Positions 21,924-31,700 of a DNA stretch of 64,000 nt are shown piece by piece (position 1 is the stretch's first letter; the number at the start of each line of letters is the position of its first letter). This DNA comes from Ctenosaura bakeri (lineage: Eukaryota; Chordata; Lepidosauria; Squamata; Iguanidae), in contig CAOLHI010001008.1 of the NCBI GenBank assembly GCA_948474755.1, positions 248,001-312,000 of the forward strand, in the 5' to 3' direction. Below the pieces are notes generated by a model that ran no database searches, was not told the origin of the DNA, and was given only the letters and a program-made list of their open reading frames with translations. A program made the translations under genes and the position numbers.

Positions 21924-23192
21924 CTACTCGCACATTAGCAAAAACAAGGCTTTCTGCCTCCTCCCTCTGTGACTCCGCTCTCCGCGATGCTATCGTTCAT
22001 GCAGCGCATGCCGACTCATGGCTCCCGGCAAATAAGGACAAAATTGAGTGGGTTGACAATCTCCCTTTCTATGGCACCAAGGTCTACGTCCCCCCTGCTG
22101 CCCGTGAGCATGTACTTCATCGTCATCACGATTCCAAACCTGCTGGACATTTTGGGTTTTTGAAGACATTGCATGCGATTCGCCGCCTTTTTTGGTGGCC
22201 TGGACTAAACTCCTCCGTGCAAACTTACATTAAACAGTGTGCTACTTGCAACGTTTCTAAATTGCCCACATCTAAGCCTCAAGGGCTCCTACAACCTCTG
22301 CCTGCTCCTTGTAGCCCCTGGTCGGTTATCGCATGGGATTTTATCGTCTCTCTCCCCTCTTCACATGGCTTTCATGTTATTTGGGTTGTTACTGATCACT
22401 TTTCCAAGCAATGTCATTTTGTTCCTCTAAAGAAAGTACCCAATGCTGAACGACTTGCTGACCTATTCGTTCATCATGTATGGAAACTTCACGGACTACC
22501 TTCGGTGATCATTTCGGACAGGGATCCAATTTTCACTTCCAAGTTTTGGACCTGCCTCTTGAAAACCCTGGGAATCACTCAGAAACTCAGCAGTGCTTAT
22601 CACCCCCAAACAGATGGCCAATCTGAGCGTGCTAACAAATCTCTTGAACAATTTCTTAGGTGCTTTGTTTCTGAAAACCAGAACGATTGGGTTTCGCTTC
22701 TCCCGTTTGCTGAGTTTGCTGTAAACCATGCTGTTCATGCTTCTACTGGGAAACCCCCGTTTGAAATAGTTTACGGCTTTCTTCCTTCTCCTTTCCCCCC
22801 CCCTCACCCTCCCTTCCTCTGCTCCTCCTTCTGTTTCTGCTTGGGTCTCTAAATTTTCGGGCATTTGGCAATCCGTTTCGGATGCTATAGCGTCTGCAAA
22901 AGCTTCTCACAAACGCTTTGCCGACCGCAAACGGCAGCCTAACCCTTCTTACAAACCCGGGGATCTGGTCTTTCTTTCCTCTAAGCACATTTCGTCTACT
23001 TCTCCTTCTAAAAAACTTTCCCCTCGATTTCTCGGTCCTTTTCCTGTGAAAAGAGCTATTAACGATGTTTCTTTTGAACTGGATCTCCCTTCTTCCCTCA
23101 AGGCAATTCATCCTGTCTTTCATTCCAGTTTGCTGAAGAGAGCCCCTTCGCTGGATTCTTCGCCGACTGATGTTCCTCAACGCCCCGATTGA
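21881..23192 (+). pseudogene. Ty3/Gypsy integrase, split over two frames
   Basis: Integrase inserts element DNA into the host chromosome. From about 21881 the frame differs from Gag-Pol by -1 and runs to 22852. It holds the HHCC zinc-binding region (HRHH near 22118-22129, CATC near 22246), and the catalytic triad: Asp in AWDFIVSLP, Asp in ISDRDPIF, Glu in GQSERANK. At a C9 tract (22795-22803) the coding signal moves to a third frame, which carries the C-terminal module with YKPGDLVFLSS, RFLGPFPVKRA and IHPVFHSSLLKRA and stops at 23190-23192. No chromodomain follows. The 230-codon frame from 22160 is just the internal ATG-bounded part. Both frame changes coincide with poly-C tracts, so they are either slippage mutations or sequencing errors. 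Confidence 0.88.
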
Positions 23193-23286
23193 CTTTGTTA
23201 TTACTGCATGGGTTTCTTGTATTTCTGTTGTTCTGTAATATTTTACTTGTTTTGCGTATCTATATGTATATGAATTTTTTTTTTTT

Positions 23287-23308
23287 AAAAAAAAAAAGTG
23301 GGACAGGA
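23287..23308 (+). promoter_or_regulatory. Polypurine tract
   Basis: An A-run followed by GTGGGACAGGA directly precedes the 3' LTR, where Ty3-type elements prime plus-strand DNA. The C in GGGACAGG interrupts an otherwise all-purine stretch. Confidence 0.8.
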
Positions 23309-23614
23309 TGTCAGGAGTCCTCCATGTTTGTTGTTTTAGGATAGCAGTAGCCTGGGGAAATAGTGATAGTAGGCTGTTAACTTTCCCAGGTGCCAACCAT
23401 TCCTTCCGGCTGGAATTTCAAAGGAACCATTTGGCATGATGACGTTCGTCCTTTTACAACTATCTCAGGAGAAACTTGCTGTTTAAGTGTAAGGCGGGGG
23501 GAAAGCATTCCATTCTCGAGCTTTAACGTCTGATAGACAGTATCATTCACTATGTTTCAATAAATCTTCTACTAAAGTTTATTGCTACGTTTGAGGGTGA
23601 ATCTGTTCCTGACA
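23309..23614 (+). repeat. 3' LTR
   Basis: Same length (306 bp) as the 5' LTR and, reading base by base, no difference seen. Ends at CTGACA, followed by the GACCA target duplication at 23615-23619. Confidence 0.95.
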
Positions 23615-23619
23615 GACCA

Positions 23620-23994
23620 CCTCCCAACTCACCTTAAGAGCCATCAGCTAGATGGGGCAAAAGAGGTCCATTCAACTTCCAATCAATGTGCAAAGAGGAT
23701 GACATTTCCACCAACATCCCACTAGGGAGCAAGGCTGCGAGAAGGACTTGTGACAAGGGTGCTGCTTCTAGATGTTTCAGCCTTGCTCATTGCTGGGAGG
23801 GGAGGCAAACATCATACTCCTTGCATCCTAATTGGAAGCTGAATGGATCTTCTTCACTCACTCCACCTGCTGACTCTAAAAGTAGGCTAGAATGGTGTTT
23901 GTATAGTTTTATAGTAAGACTATGTAGTGTTAATGAATGTTGAGCAGTTACAAATCCATAACTCTTAAGTTTTAAAACTTTAACAACAATAAAA
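23620..23994. other. No recognised feature
   Basis: Host sequence between the Ty3 element and a minus-strand SINE. The 85-codon frame at 23686-23943 has no recognisable domain. Confidence 0.5.
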
Positions 23995-24173
23995 TTGTTG
24001 TTGTTGTGTGCCTTAAAGTCATCTCCAACATATGGAGACCCTAAAGTGAAACTATCATGAGTGTAACACACCCAAGATCACTGAGTGGGTTTCCATGGAT
24101 GAGCAGGGAGCCGAACTCTAGTCTCTAGGGTCATAGTCCAATGCCTAAACCACTACACCCATGCTGGGTCTCT
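23995..24173 (-). repeat. tRNA-derived SINE with BovB-like 3' end
   Basis: The minus strand reads 'gggtgtagtggtttaggcat' and 'tggactatgaccctagagac' (A-box region), 'agagttcggctccc' (B box) and 'catggaaacccactcagtga'. It ends 'gggtctccatatgttggaga' and (ACA)n. This matches the squamate tRNA/BovB SINE type. Nearly full length and moderately diverged. Confidence 0.85.
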
Positions 24174-24440
24174 CAATACTAAATGATAAATTTTTAAACA
24201 AAAATTTTGGTTATATTATTTCCTGTCTTTTTTACAAAGAATGATCCATGCTGATGTTTTCTTCTCCACCTTGTCTTCATAACAACACTGTGAGGTATTT
24301 GAAAGATATTGATTCATCGAGAGAGTTCCATGATTGAAACAGAACTTAAATGTCTGTCTTCCACTACTTTGCAGTGTCTCTCTAGGGTTAATTTTTTTTG
24401 GGTTAAACAGAGAGCCAATGACAGCAGTATAAAAGAAGTA

Positions 24441-25044
24441 GGCCCTTTTCGCACGGGCCTTTTCTCGCGCGACAGCCCCGTGAGCCTCGCGGGAGTGGGA
24501 GCGTCGCTCCGCACGACGCACTCCCACTTCCGCCGGGCTCACGGGGCTGAAGCGGCATGAGCGCGGGTTTTTTGATTTTCGCTTCCAAGCGAAAATCACC
24601 CGCGCTCGCGCAACGCTCCCGGCGCCTGCGCACACTTACCTTTCATGCGGAGCGTCCGGGAGCTGACCGGGTCGCGCTTCCTTCCCTCTGCCCCTGCGGA
24701 AGGAAGGGACGGGGCAGAGCGCTCACGCGACATGTCCTGCTTCGCGCGCGCGCGGGGGCGGACGGGAGGAGCGCCTTTCTCTCACACGCACGTGGGGGGG
24801 CGGACGGGAAAAGCGCCTTTCTCGTGCATGTGGGGGGGCGGACGGGAGGAGCACCTTTCTCTCTCGCGCGTGCGGGGGGAATGGACGGATGCGCGAGCTG
24901 CCACCGCCTCCGGGAGACTTCCGCTTCGCCGCTCCTTCCTTCGCCTGCGGAAGGAAGGAGGGGGAAGCGACAGCCTCCCGGAGAAGGCTTCATGCGCGAG
25001 CTGCCCTCCCCCGCTCGCGCGAGAAGACTAATGCGAAAAGGGCC
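24441..25044 (-). mobile_element. GC-rich foldback DNA element (family B)
   Basis: Termini GGCCCTTTTCGCA and TGCGAAAAGGGCC are flanked by GTA on both sides (24438-24440, 25045-25047), a 3-bp duplication. Inside, a long hairpin has arms CAGCCCCGTGAGCC (24473-24486) and GGGCTCACGGGGCTG (24535-24549). A palindrome follows at 24574-24597. ACTTAC at 24634-24639 is a GTAAGT donor on the minus strand. A GGAAGG hairpin and a minisatellite come next. CpG density is high, so the copy has not decayed much. Overlapping frames of 128-182 codons exist on both strands, but none resembles a transposase. Confidence 0.88.
24746..24890. repeat. Copy-specific ~50-bp minisatellite
   Basis: Three imperfect units built on 'gggggcggacgggaggagcg' followed by 'cctttctctc' within the GC-rich element. 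The unit differs from the arrays in the sister copies. Confidence 0.8.
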
Positions 25045-25651
25045 GTAGTGTTGCAGATTGACCAGCCCTATGGAACAACTGGTCATGTTTTCCAACCTGG
25101 GTTCCAAAGTGTGATAATCCTTTGAGAAAATAATATATACAAGGTTCATTCTTAATTTCAAGAATAATATCAAGCAATCCAAAACATGCATATTAAGATT
25201 ATCCTTTAAAAAAAAAAAATCACGACCTTGTTGTTTCTGTTTCTGTTTCTTCTGCTTCTTATTTAGTATTTATTGTGCATTTATTTCACTCCTTATTGAA
25301 CCCAATTATCAGTTGCTGAGGTGCTGGGCTGTGTAGAATAAATATGTGTGTAGCAATGTTCTCTCAGACATTTGCAATAATAGTCCTTTCTAAGAAAAAG
25401 CAACATTTGAACAATGGTTTTCAAATGTGATTAAAACCAAAAGAAGTACCTAATTAGCAGCACAGATCTGAGAATATTTCTGTGCAAAAGCTTCCTCATT
25501 AACAGCTGAATCAATGAGGAGATCTTAATTTGTTTGACTTCCTGTTAGAGTTCTTCAGGAGCTTTGTGAAAGTCTCCTGAAATTTGTCAGGTCTTTCCCC
25601 ATAAACAGGTAATTTCCCAAATCTCTGTTAGAATGAAAAGATGTTCTGTAA

Positions 25652-25721
<70 letters not shown>

Positions 25722-25920
25722 TAAAAAATAAAAACCCTTCAAACAGTAGTGAAGGAGATGAAATAAAGGCACAGAAAAATAGGATTTTTAAACAAATATG
25801 AATTTAGTCTAAATTTTTAATTTGTTTAAAAAAATCATTTCTTGGATGAGAGAATGTAAAATGAACTACACACCTTAAAAAAGGAGAGAATGAACTTATC
25901 CAAAATTCCTTTGGTATAAG
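25045..25920. other. AT-rich spacer with (AAT)n
   Basis: The only feature seen is the trinucleotide array at 25652-25724. The Tyr-rich frame antisense to it is an artefact. Confidence 0.6.
25652..25724. repeat. (AAT)n microsatellite
   Basis: About 24 uninterrupted AAT units. Confidence 0.95.
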
Positions 25921-26305
25921 TGAAAGGGTTAACACATAAAAGCTGTTGCTTAGGTAGAAAAAAAGATGAAAAATAAGCTAGCTGCAGATGTACCTTTATC
26001 TTATCTTGGTCTTGTTATGCTTAATACATGAGAAATTTTGGGAGTCAACACAACCTGGGAAGAATTCCTCCCTGGTCTTCCCTGGTACCAAATACATCAT
26101 CTTGAAAGTGCTGAAACTGTAAACATGTTTTTGTATCTGGCTTTTGGATGTAACTGACTTCTGGAGAAGGTATAAATACCTGTCCAAATGTGGGCTCGAG
26201 GTTCTCAGTCTTTCGGAAGCTTACTTCCACTGAGACCCTGTGCAGTTTTAAATAAACTTTCTGCTTTTCAATCTGATGGTCTTCATTCCTTGGTGAGCTA
26301 CTTCA
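25921..26305 (+). mobile_element. Solo retrovirus-like LTR
   Basis: Starts TGAAAGGG, ends CTACTTCA, and is flanked by TAAG at 25917-25920 and 26306-26309, a 4-bp duplication typical of many endogenous retroviruses. TATAAATA at 26171-26178 and AATAAA at 26251-26256 give a compact promoter-to-polyA layout in plus orientation. No internal region is attached, so this is a solo LTR. The 5' boundary rests on the TG and the TAAG match. Confidence 0.75.
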
Positions 26306-26316
26306 TAAGAGACAAT

Positions 26317-27072
26317 GGACCTTTTCGCATGGGCTTTCCCAAGCAAAAGAGCCCCGTGAGCCGCGCGGGAGTGGGAGCGCTGCTGCGCACGACGCACTCC
26401 CACTTCCGGTGCTCTCACGGGGCTGCAGCGGCGCGGGCGCGGGGTTTTTGATTTTCGCTAGCAGGCGAAAATCAACCCGCGCTCGCGCAACGCTCCCGGC
26501 GCCCGCCCGCACTTACCTCTTGTGTGGTGCGTCGGGACGGCGGCCGGGTCGCGCTTCCCTCCCTCCGCTCCTGCGGAAGGAAGAGGCGGGACGGGGTGGT
26601 AGCGCGACGGATGTGACGGCATCCTGCTTCGCACGGGCGGGGGGCTGCTCGCGACAGCCTCCCGCTAGCGCGCGCGCAGGGGAGGCGGGCGCGACTGTCG
26701 CTCGCTCCTGGCGCGCGCGGGGGCGGGCGCGACTGTCCCTCGCGCCAGGAGCGAGGGACAGTCGCGCCCGCCCCCCGTGCGTGCGCGCGCGATCGGGAGG
26801 CTGTCGCGAGCAGCCCTCCCCGCGCGCGCCAGGAGCGAGCGACAGTCGCGCCCGCCCCCCCCGCGCGCGCCAGGAGCGACGGGCTCCTTTCTTGCGCGCG
26901 CGGGGGGGGGGATGGACTCGCGAGCCGCTGCCGCCTCCGGGACGGTGCCGTTTCCCAGCTGGTTCCTTTGGCTGCGGAAGGAACCAGCGGGGAACCGGCA
27001 GGCTCCCGAACTAGGCTTTTCACGCAAGCCGCCCGCCCCCGCTCGCACAAAAAGCCTAGTGCGAAAAGGGCC
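26317..27072 (-). mobile_element. GC-rich foldback DNA element (family B), largest copy
   Basis: Termini GGACCTTTTCGCAT and GTGCGAAAAGGGCC with AAT on both sides (26314-26316, 27073-27075). It has the same order as the 24441 copy: long hairpin, palindrome at 26450-26473, ACTTAC at 26511-26516, GGAAGG hairpin. Between 26640 and 26880 it has inverted and direct units such as 'gcgcgactgtcgctcgctcc' and 'gagcgagggacagtcgcgcc', which can fold on themselves. Frames of about 200 codons on both strands are compositional. Confidence 0.88.
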
Positions 27073-27075
27073 AAT

Positions 27076-28065
27076 GTCACTTAGCCTACTTAAACTTTCC
27101 AAACTGACTAGGGTTTTCTTGGTTTTCTTTCCCTTTCTTTTTAACCTTTTTCAGCCCTAGGATCTAAATGCTATCTCAGTCACTTTGGAACCCACAAAAC
27201 ACGCAGATTACCTGAGTTGGAACAAGTTAGTACAATTTTACAATTCAGGAGTGTTGGCATAGCATGGGTCACAGGTCCAGGTATTGAATAACACATCTGT
27301 TACACAATCACAGCAACTCTCTAGCACAACTGCCAGAGAGATAACCTACAGGATGACATATGACCTCTGTGTGGTCCCTGTCACCTAAGAGTGAGGCTGT
27401 CCCTAGGCCCCTGAGCTAGGCCTGGTCCACCATGTGCCTTTACCTCCAGGACCTTATATGGGGACCCCCACTGGCACTTCAAGGGGGAGGTAGTGATCCC
27501 ACACTCCCCAAACTGGATTTTGCCCCATATTTCATTACCCAGTTAGTTGTGATATTAGATTGAATAACCACAATGGGGGAGAAGGCTATATTATTACAAA
27601 GTCCTTTTAATCATCCAAATACCAAGCTAGCAAAAGAGGGTGGGTGGGTAGTCTGCTCAAGGCCAGCTGAGAATGAACCATTCCATACCTGAATTTATAT
27701 TCCCTAACCCTACCTGAGTAGAAACTTCCAATCTCAAATCAAGGGAAGAGCACTTTCTGCCTCTGATATATCCTGACTGGTTGTTCCTTGCAAAGCCCAC
27801 AAAAACCATGCTGGCTCCTGGGAAGGAGATAATCCATGATGAGGGGAGAAAATGACAGTCTGGCACTCCTGATACCATGCCATGGCCCACAAATGGGTAT
27901 TGTAGGGGAGTATGAGTTCTCACATTTTAAAAAGGAAACACTGGAAATCCTCACACAACTCACAGAAACATGCTTTCTCTGTGCAGTCTCCCACTCGCGG
28001 CACTTCCTAGAATGTTGTGGGGGCAAAATGATCGTTTCACATCACAACGCTTTCAAGGTATTCCA
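27076..28065. other. No recognised feature
   Basis: Mixed-composition sequence. Frames of 85-95 codons (27657-28093) overlap on both strands and show no domain. Confidence 0.5.
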
Positions 28066-28744
28066 GGGGCCCTTTCACACTACACAATTATAGTAGTATA
28101 ATTTCTTTTCAACTGTTGTGACAATATCCTTTGAGATATTGGGATATATATTTTGGTGTGATACTAGAACACTCTAGCTTAGAAGTCTAAATACCTTTTC
28201 ATGAATTTCAGCTGGAATCCACTTGGGCACTTGCAAATGCACAAGCACCATAATTACACAGCTACATGGTGATTTGTGACTCGACCCACCCCATTTCCAC
28301 TTACCAGGCAGCAGCCATTGCAATCAATGTGGGTCCATTCCCCTATCACTCAGGAAGCAGTTGTCTGATGTCCCTACCTGCTTCCGTGTGCAATCTCCAT
28401 TGTGACAGACAGAAATGGAGTCCCACTTGCAATTTTCCATTACACTGGAGATTGTGTACATGGGGAGGGGATAGAAATATCAGTCGGTTGCTTCCCAAGC
28501 AACAGGAAAATGGGTCCCATCAATTGCATAGGCAGTTGTCTTGTAAGAAGTCATTGGGGGTATTTCACAGTATTTCACACTGGAGATTGTGGATACCAAA
28601 CAGTTTTGAATGTGTTACTCTAGGTGACACATTCATAACTGCCCAAATGAATTCTGGCCCTCAAATGCCAGGATTCCATGGAATATTGTCATGGCTGTAA
28701 CAAGAGAATCATAGCACTATCATTGTGTAGTGTGAAAGGGGTCC
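28066..28744. mobile_element. Long foldback element related to family A
   Basis: Begins GGGGCCCTTTCACACTACAC and ends 'gtgtagtgtgaaaggggtcc'. The sub-terminal 'aattatagtagtat' faces 'atagcactatcat', as in family A. At ~680 bp it is over three times longer than family A, with an interior not seen in the short copies. The 144-codon frame 28266-28700 has no transposase motif. A CCA flank may be the target duplication, but the ends are ambiguous. Confidence 0.75.
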
Positions 28745-31700
28745 AGGCAGTGCAGAAAGAAAGGTAGAGAGAAAGAGAAAGAGAGTCACTGGGAACTGCA
28801 CATTTCCATGAATCCCAGGATTTGTGGCCAGATTTGTGGTTGCCTAGAGGTCCAACAGAACCAACAGCAACACACTACCCTGTCAAACTCCCGACATGGT
28901 CTATTCTGTCTCAAAAAATTTATCTGGCACCAACCTTAGAAGAAATAGTTTCAGACAGTATCTCAATGCTGGGACCCTTTTCAAGTCATATGCAGTATGC
29001 AGCATATATCTGATATGAAGTCCTAAAGCACTAGCAAAAAAAAAATAAAAAATCAGTTTTTATCTGCCCATTCTTAATTGCCACATTGGTAACAATGAAT
29101 ACATTGGTGGCAATCTGTTAACTGCTAAAGATGAGGTTTTCTCAGCAGTTTCCATTTTACACTGTTAGTTCCCATTTTATAGAGAAGTAGAATGAAGTTA
29201 CATGTCCCCAGAGACATTCAAACATGCCTTACAGAGCAGAAGCATCATGATCTCACTATCATTTTTGCTGTCTGTGAGCAGAACAAACTCTGCTCACTAG
29301 CTAACTGGTTGTTCAGGGCTTCGAGATCTTCTGTTTCTCTTACACTGTGGCTTTCCTCCCTTAGAAATAACACAGTACTATTTCTTTCCCACAGCAATGT
29401 CAGAATGAATAACTTTTTTAAAATTTGAGTGCCCTTCACACTTAAACCAAGAAAATCAAAGAACGGATCATAGTCTTTGGTCACACTCAAAGCTCAAGGA
29501 GTGGTAAAACTTTTCCTAAATGACAGCATCTCAGAATACAAGAAAGAGTGAAATACCAAAGAAAACTAACACATAAGGGGAAAGGCTCAAGAAGAACTCA
29601 TCTTCTTGATGTCTGTCTTGCTATATGAAAGATGGCACTATTGCAATAGCCCCCAGGGATGTGTGGCAAAATTGTTACATTTGCTTATCCAGTTCATACC
29701 CTCTGAACCCAAACAAAATCTGTAGTTTGAAATTTCTACATTTATGGGTTTGTGGCATATGTCTCGTTAGAAAGAAAAATATGTTCAGACATGGGTATGT
29801 TTGAAATGTGCGTATGAAAAATGCATGTATTTGAAATACATACACATACACAAACGTGCTTTCCTCAATGGAAGAAAAATGAGTATCTTTCAAAATGTGC
29901 ACAAAATGAAGGACTCAGCTTGCAGCAGGCTGGCTCAGCAGATACTCCTTGTGGCAACCTTGCATTGAGGTGAGTTTTCATGGTAAAAGTGCCTGCTAGA
30001 GGGATCTCTGGCTGGAGAATCTCCTCCTAGATGGAAGGAGGAACAGAGAATTGCCTATTAGGGTCTGAGATTCTCACTATTTGATTTTACTTGTTAGCAA
30101 ATGCATTAGGAGTGGAAAGGACCAAGGGACTGGCATCTTGCCCTTGCCATGAAATGCAGCTGTTTAGATCTGAGGATCAGACACCTCTTTGTCAGCAACC
30201 TGATTTTTTCTTCTTCTTCTTTTTTTTTTTTTTAAATATACCTTTAATTAAACCTTTGGAGTTACAAAAGTGAAGAATTCTTCTGACTAAAATGGAACTG
30301 AGCCTACACAGCTATCTTCTTTCTGTAATCAAGAGTTGAATAAATATGTTTACCCCAGAAGATTGAGAAAAATGAATGAGAAAAAATGGAGGTTGATGCT
30401 TTAAAAGAGAATAATTAAGGATTTAATTATTTGTGAACAGACTGAATTGCATTTTATTTGTAAGACAGAACTGAATTTTAACAAGCAGAATTACAGCATG
30501 AGAAACTATGAATGTTATTTGTCTGATGCTGATGACACTGTCTTGCTCACAGCTTCTGGTAGATACAAGTGAAGTTAGTTAACTCTGTGAGTGATTAAAT
30601 GAAGGATGGAACCTTTCCAGGGACATTCTGAAGGTTTTTTAAATGATGCATCCTGAAGGAGCTATGTGTGGAACTCCTAAGCTGGAGAAAGAAAATAGTA
30701 GCAGCTTTGAGGACGAAAGTTTGCATCAAGATACTATGATGAGATGTACAACAAGAGGGAAACAGAAAAGTGAGAAAAATAGATGAAAATCAGACAGAAA
30801 GACAAACTCAAGTCAACTTAAAGGAGGGGGTTACTGGGAGAGATTTATGACCAAGAAGTTTTAATTTGCAAAAGGGAGATTAGAGTCCAAGGGAGAGAGA
30901 AAGGGTGACAAATCTAAAATTGATCTGTAAGCAAATTATCTTGATGGTTGTATGAAATAAAACTTATTTAGCCTGTATGATTGGAGGGGGTGAGAAAAAG
31001 ATGTCAAAAATAAAAATGCTGCTTCAGGACAACATGTTATGTGAGAAGTAATGAAAGAATAATGAAGGGTAAAGATGGGAACCAGAGAAGTTGGGGAGTA
31101 TGTAGTCCATTGATAGGATGGCTGTGAGGAAGAGAAGTTAAATTTAAATTCAAAGTTAAATTCCAAATGAAATATGGTTGGGCTAAACTAAGTTAAGAAA
31201 TGGTTACAAATATAGAATAATGATACCTTGATTGGGTCTCTACATTTTGCAGTGGATTTTATAATATATAATATAAAAGGGTACTGAAATATCTGGATTT
31301 AAGGATGCCATAAAACTCATAATAGATTAAGGGTTCTAACTAGTGAAAGTACTATATAACATAATTAAGTCCACGAGTATCATTTAGTAAAAGTAATGGC
31401 ATTAATACAATTTTGTTATATTAATGTCATTTATCACATAATGCCATTTATCACATAAACAATTTGTAATGGAATGTAATAGAAAGTAATAGAAAGATAT
31501 CATGCTAGATATGTCAACCTTTGGTTGACGAAAACTTATTTTGCCCCTTCTTTTCAAAAGCATGCATGGGAGGAGGAGGGAGAAAAGGAATGTTGGATAT
31601 TTTCTTTGAGAGTCTTGAATCAATCAGATTGCTAGAATCTGTTCAAAGGAAGGGGCAAGTTGATTCTTTTTCATTTCTTTTTCTTCCCTGTACTCTGTGA

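Larger units (their letters stand above)
18378..23614 (+). mobile_element. Complete Ty3/Gypsy retrotransposon, sushi/Tf1-like
   Basis: A 5237-bp LTR retrotransposon with two 306-bp LTRs and a perfect GACCA duplication at 18373-18377 and 23615-23619. Order: 5' LTR, primer-binding site, fused Gag-protease-RT-RNase H frame, integrase in other frames, purine-rich tract, 3' LTR. The order RT-RNase H-integrase places it in Ty3/Gypsy (Metaviridae). The GPF module and IHPVFHSSLLK motif near the integrase end are typical of chromoviruses. I saw no difference between the LTRs when reading them side by side, so insertion was recent. Integrase is broken into two frames, so this copy is probably non-autonomous as written. 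Confidence 0.95.

Noticed and set aside
22743..23396. 217-codon minus-strand frame
   Set aside because: Antisense of the integrase C-terminus and the 3' LTR border; Arg/Lys-rich with no domain, explained by the coding strand.
24746..24890. CRISPR-like direct repeats
   Set aside because: Adjacent imperfect ~50-bp units without distinct spacers, inside a eukaryotic transposon; a minisatellite.
24441..25044. CpG-island-like promoter
   Set aside because: High GC and CpG belong to a foldback DNA element with inverted ends and a 3-bp duplication. No gene starts nearby.
26409..27160. Open frames of up to ~200 codons on both strands in the GC-rich region
   Set aside because: They lie in a palindromic, CpG-rich transposable element; both strands and several frames are open at once, proteins are Arg/Ala/Pro-rich without domains, and sister copies do not conserve them.
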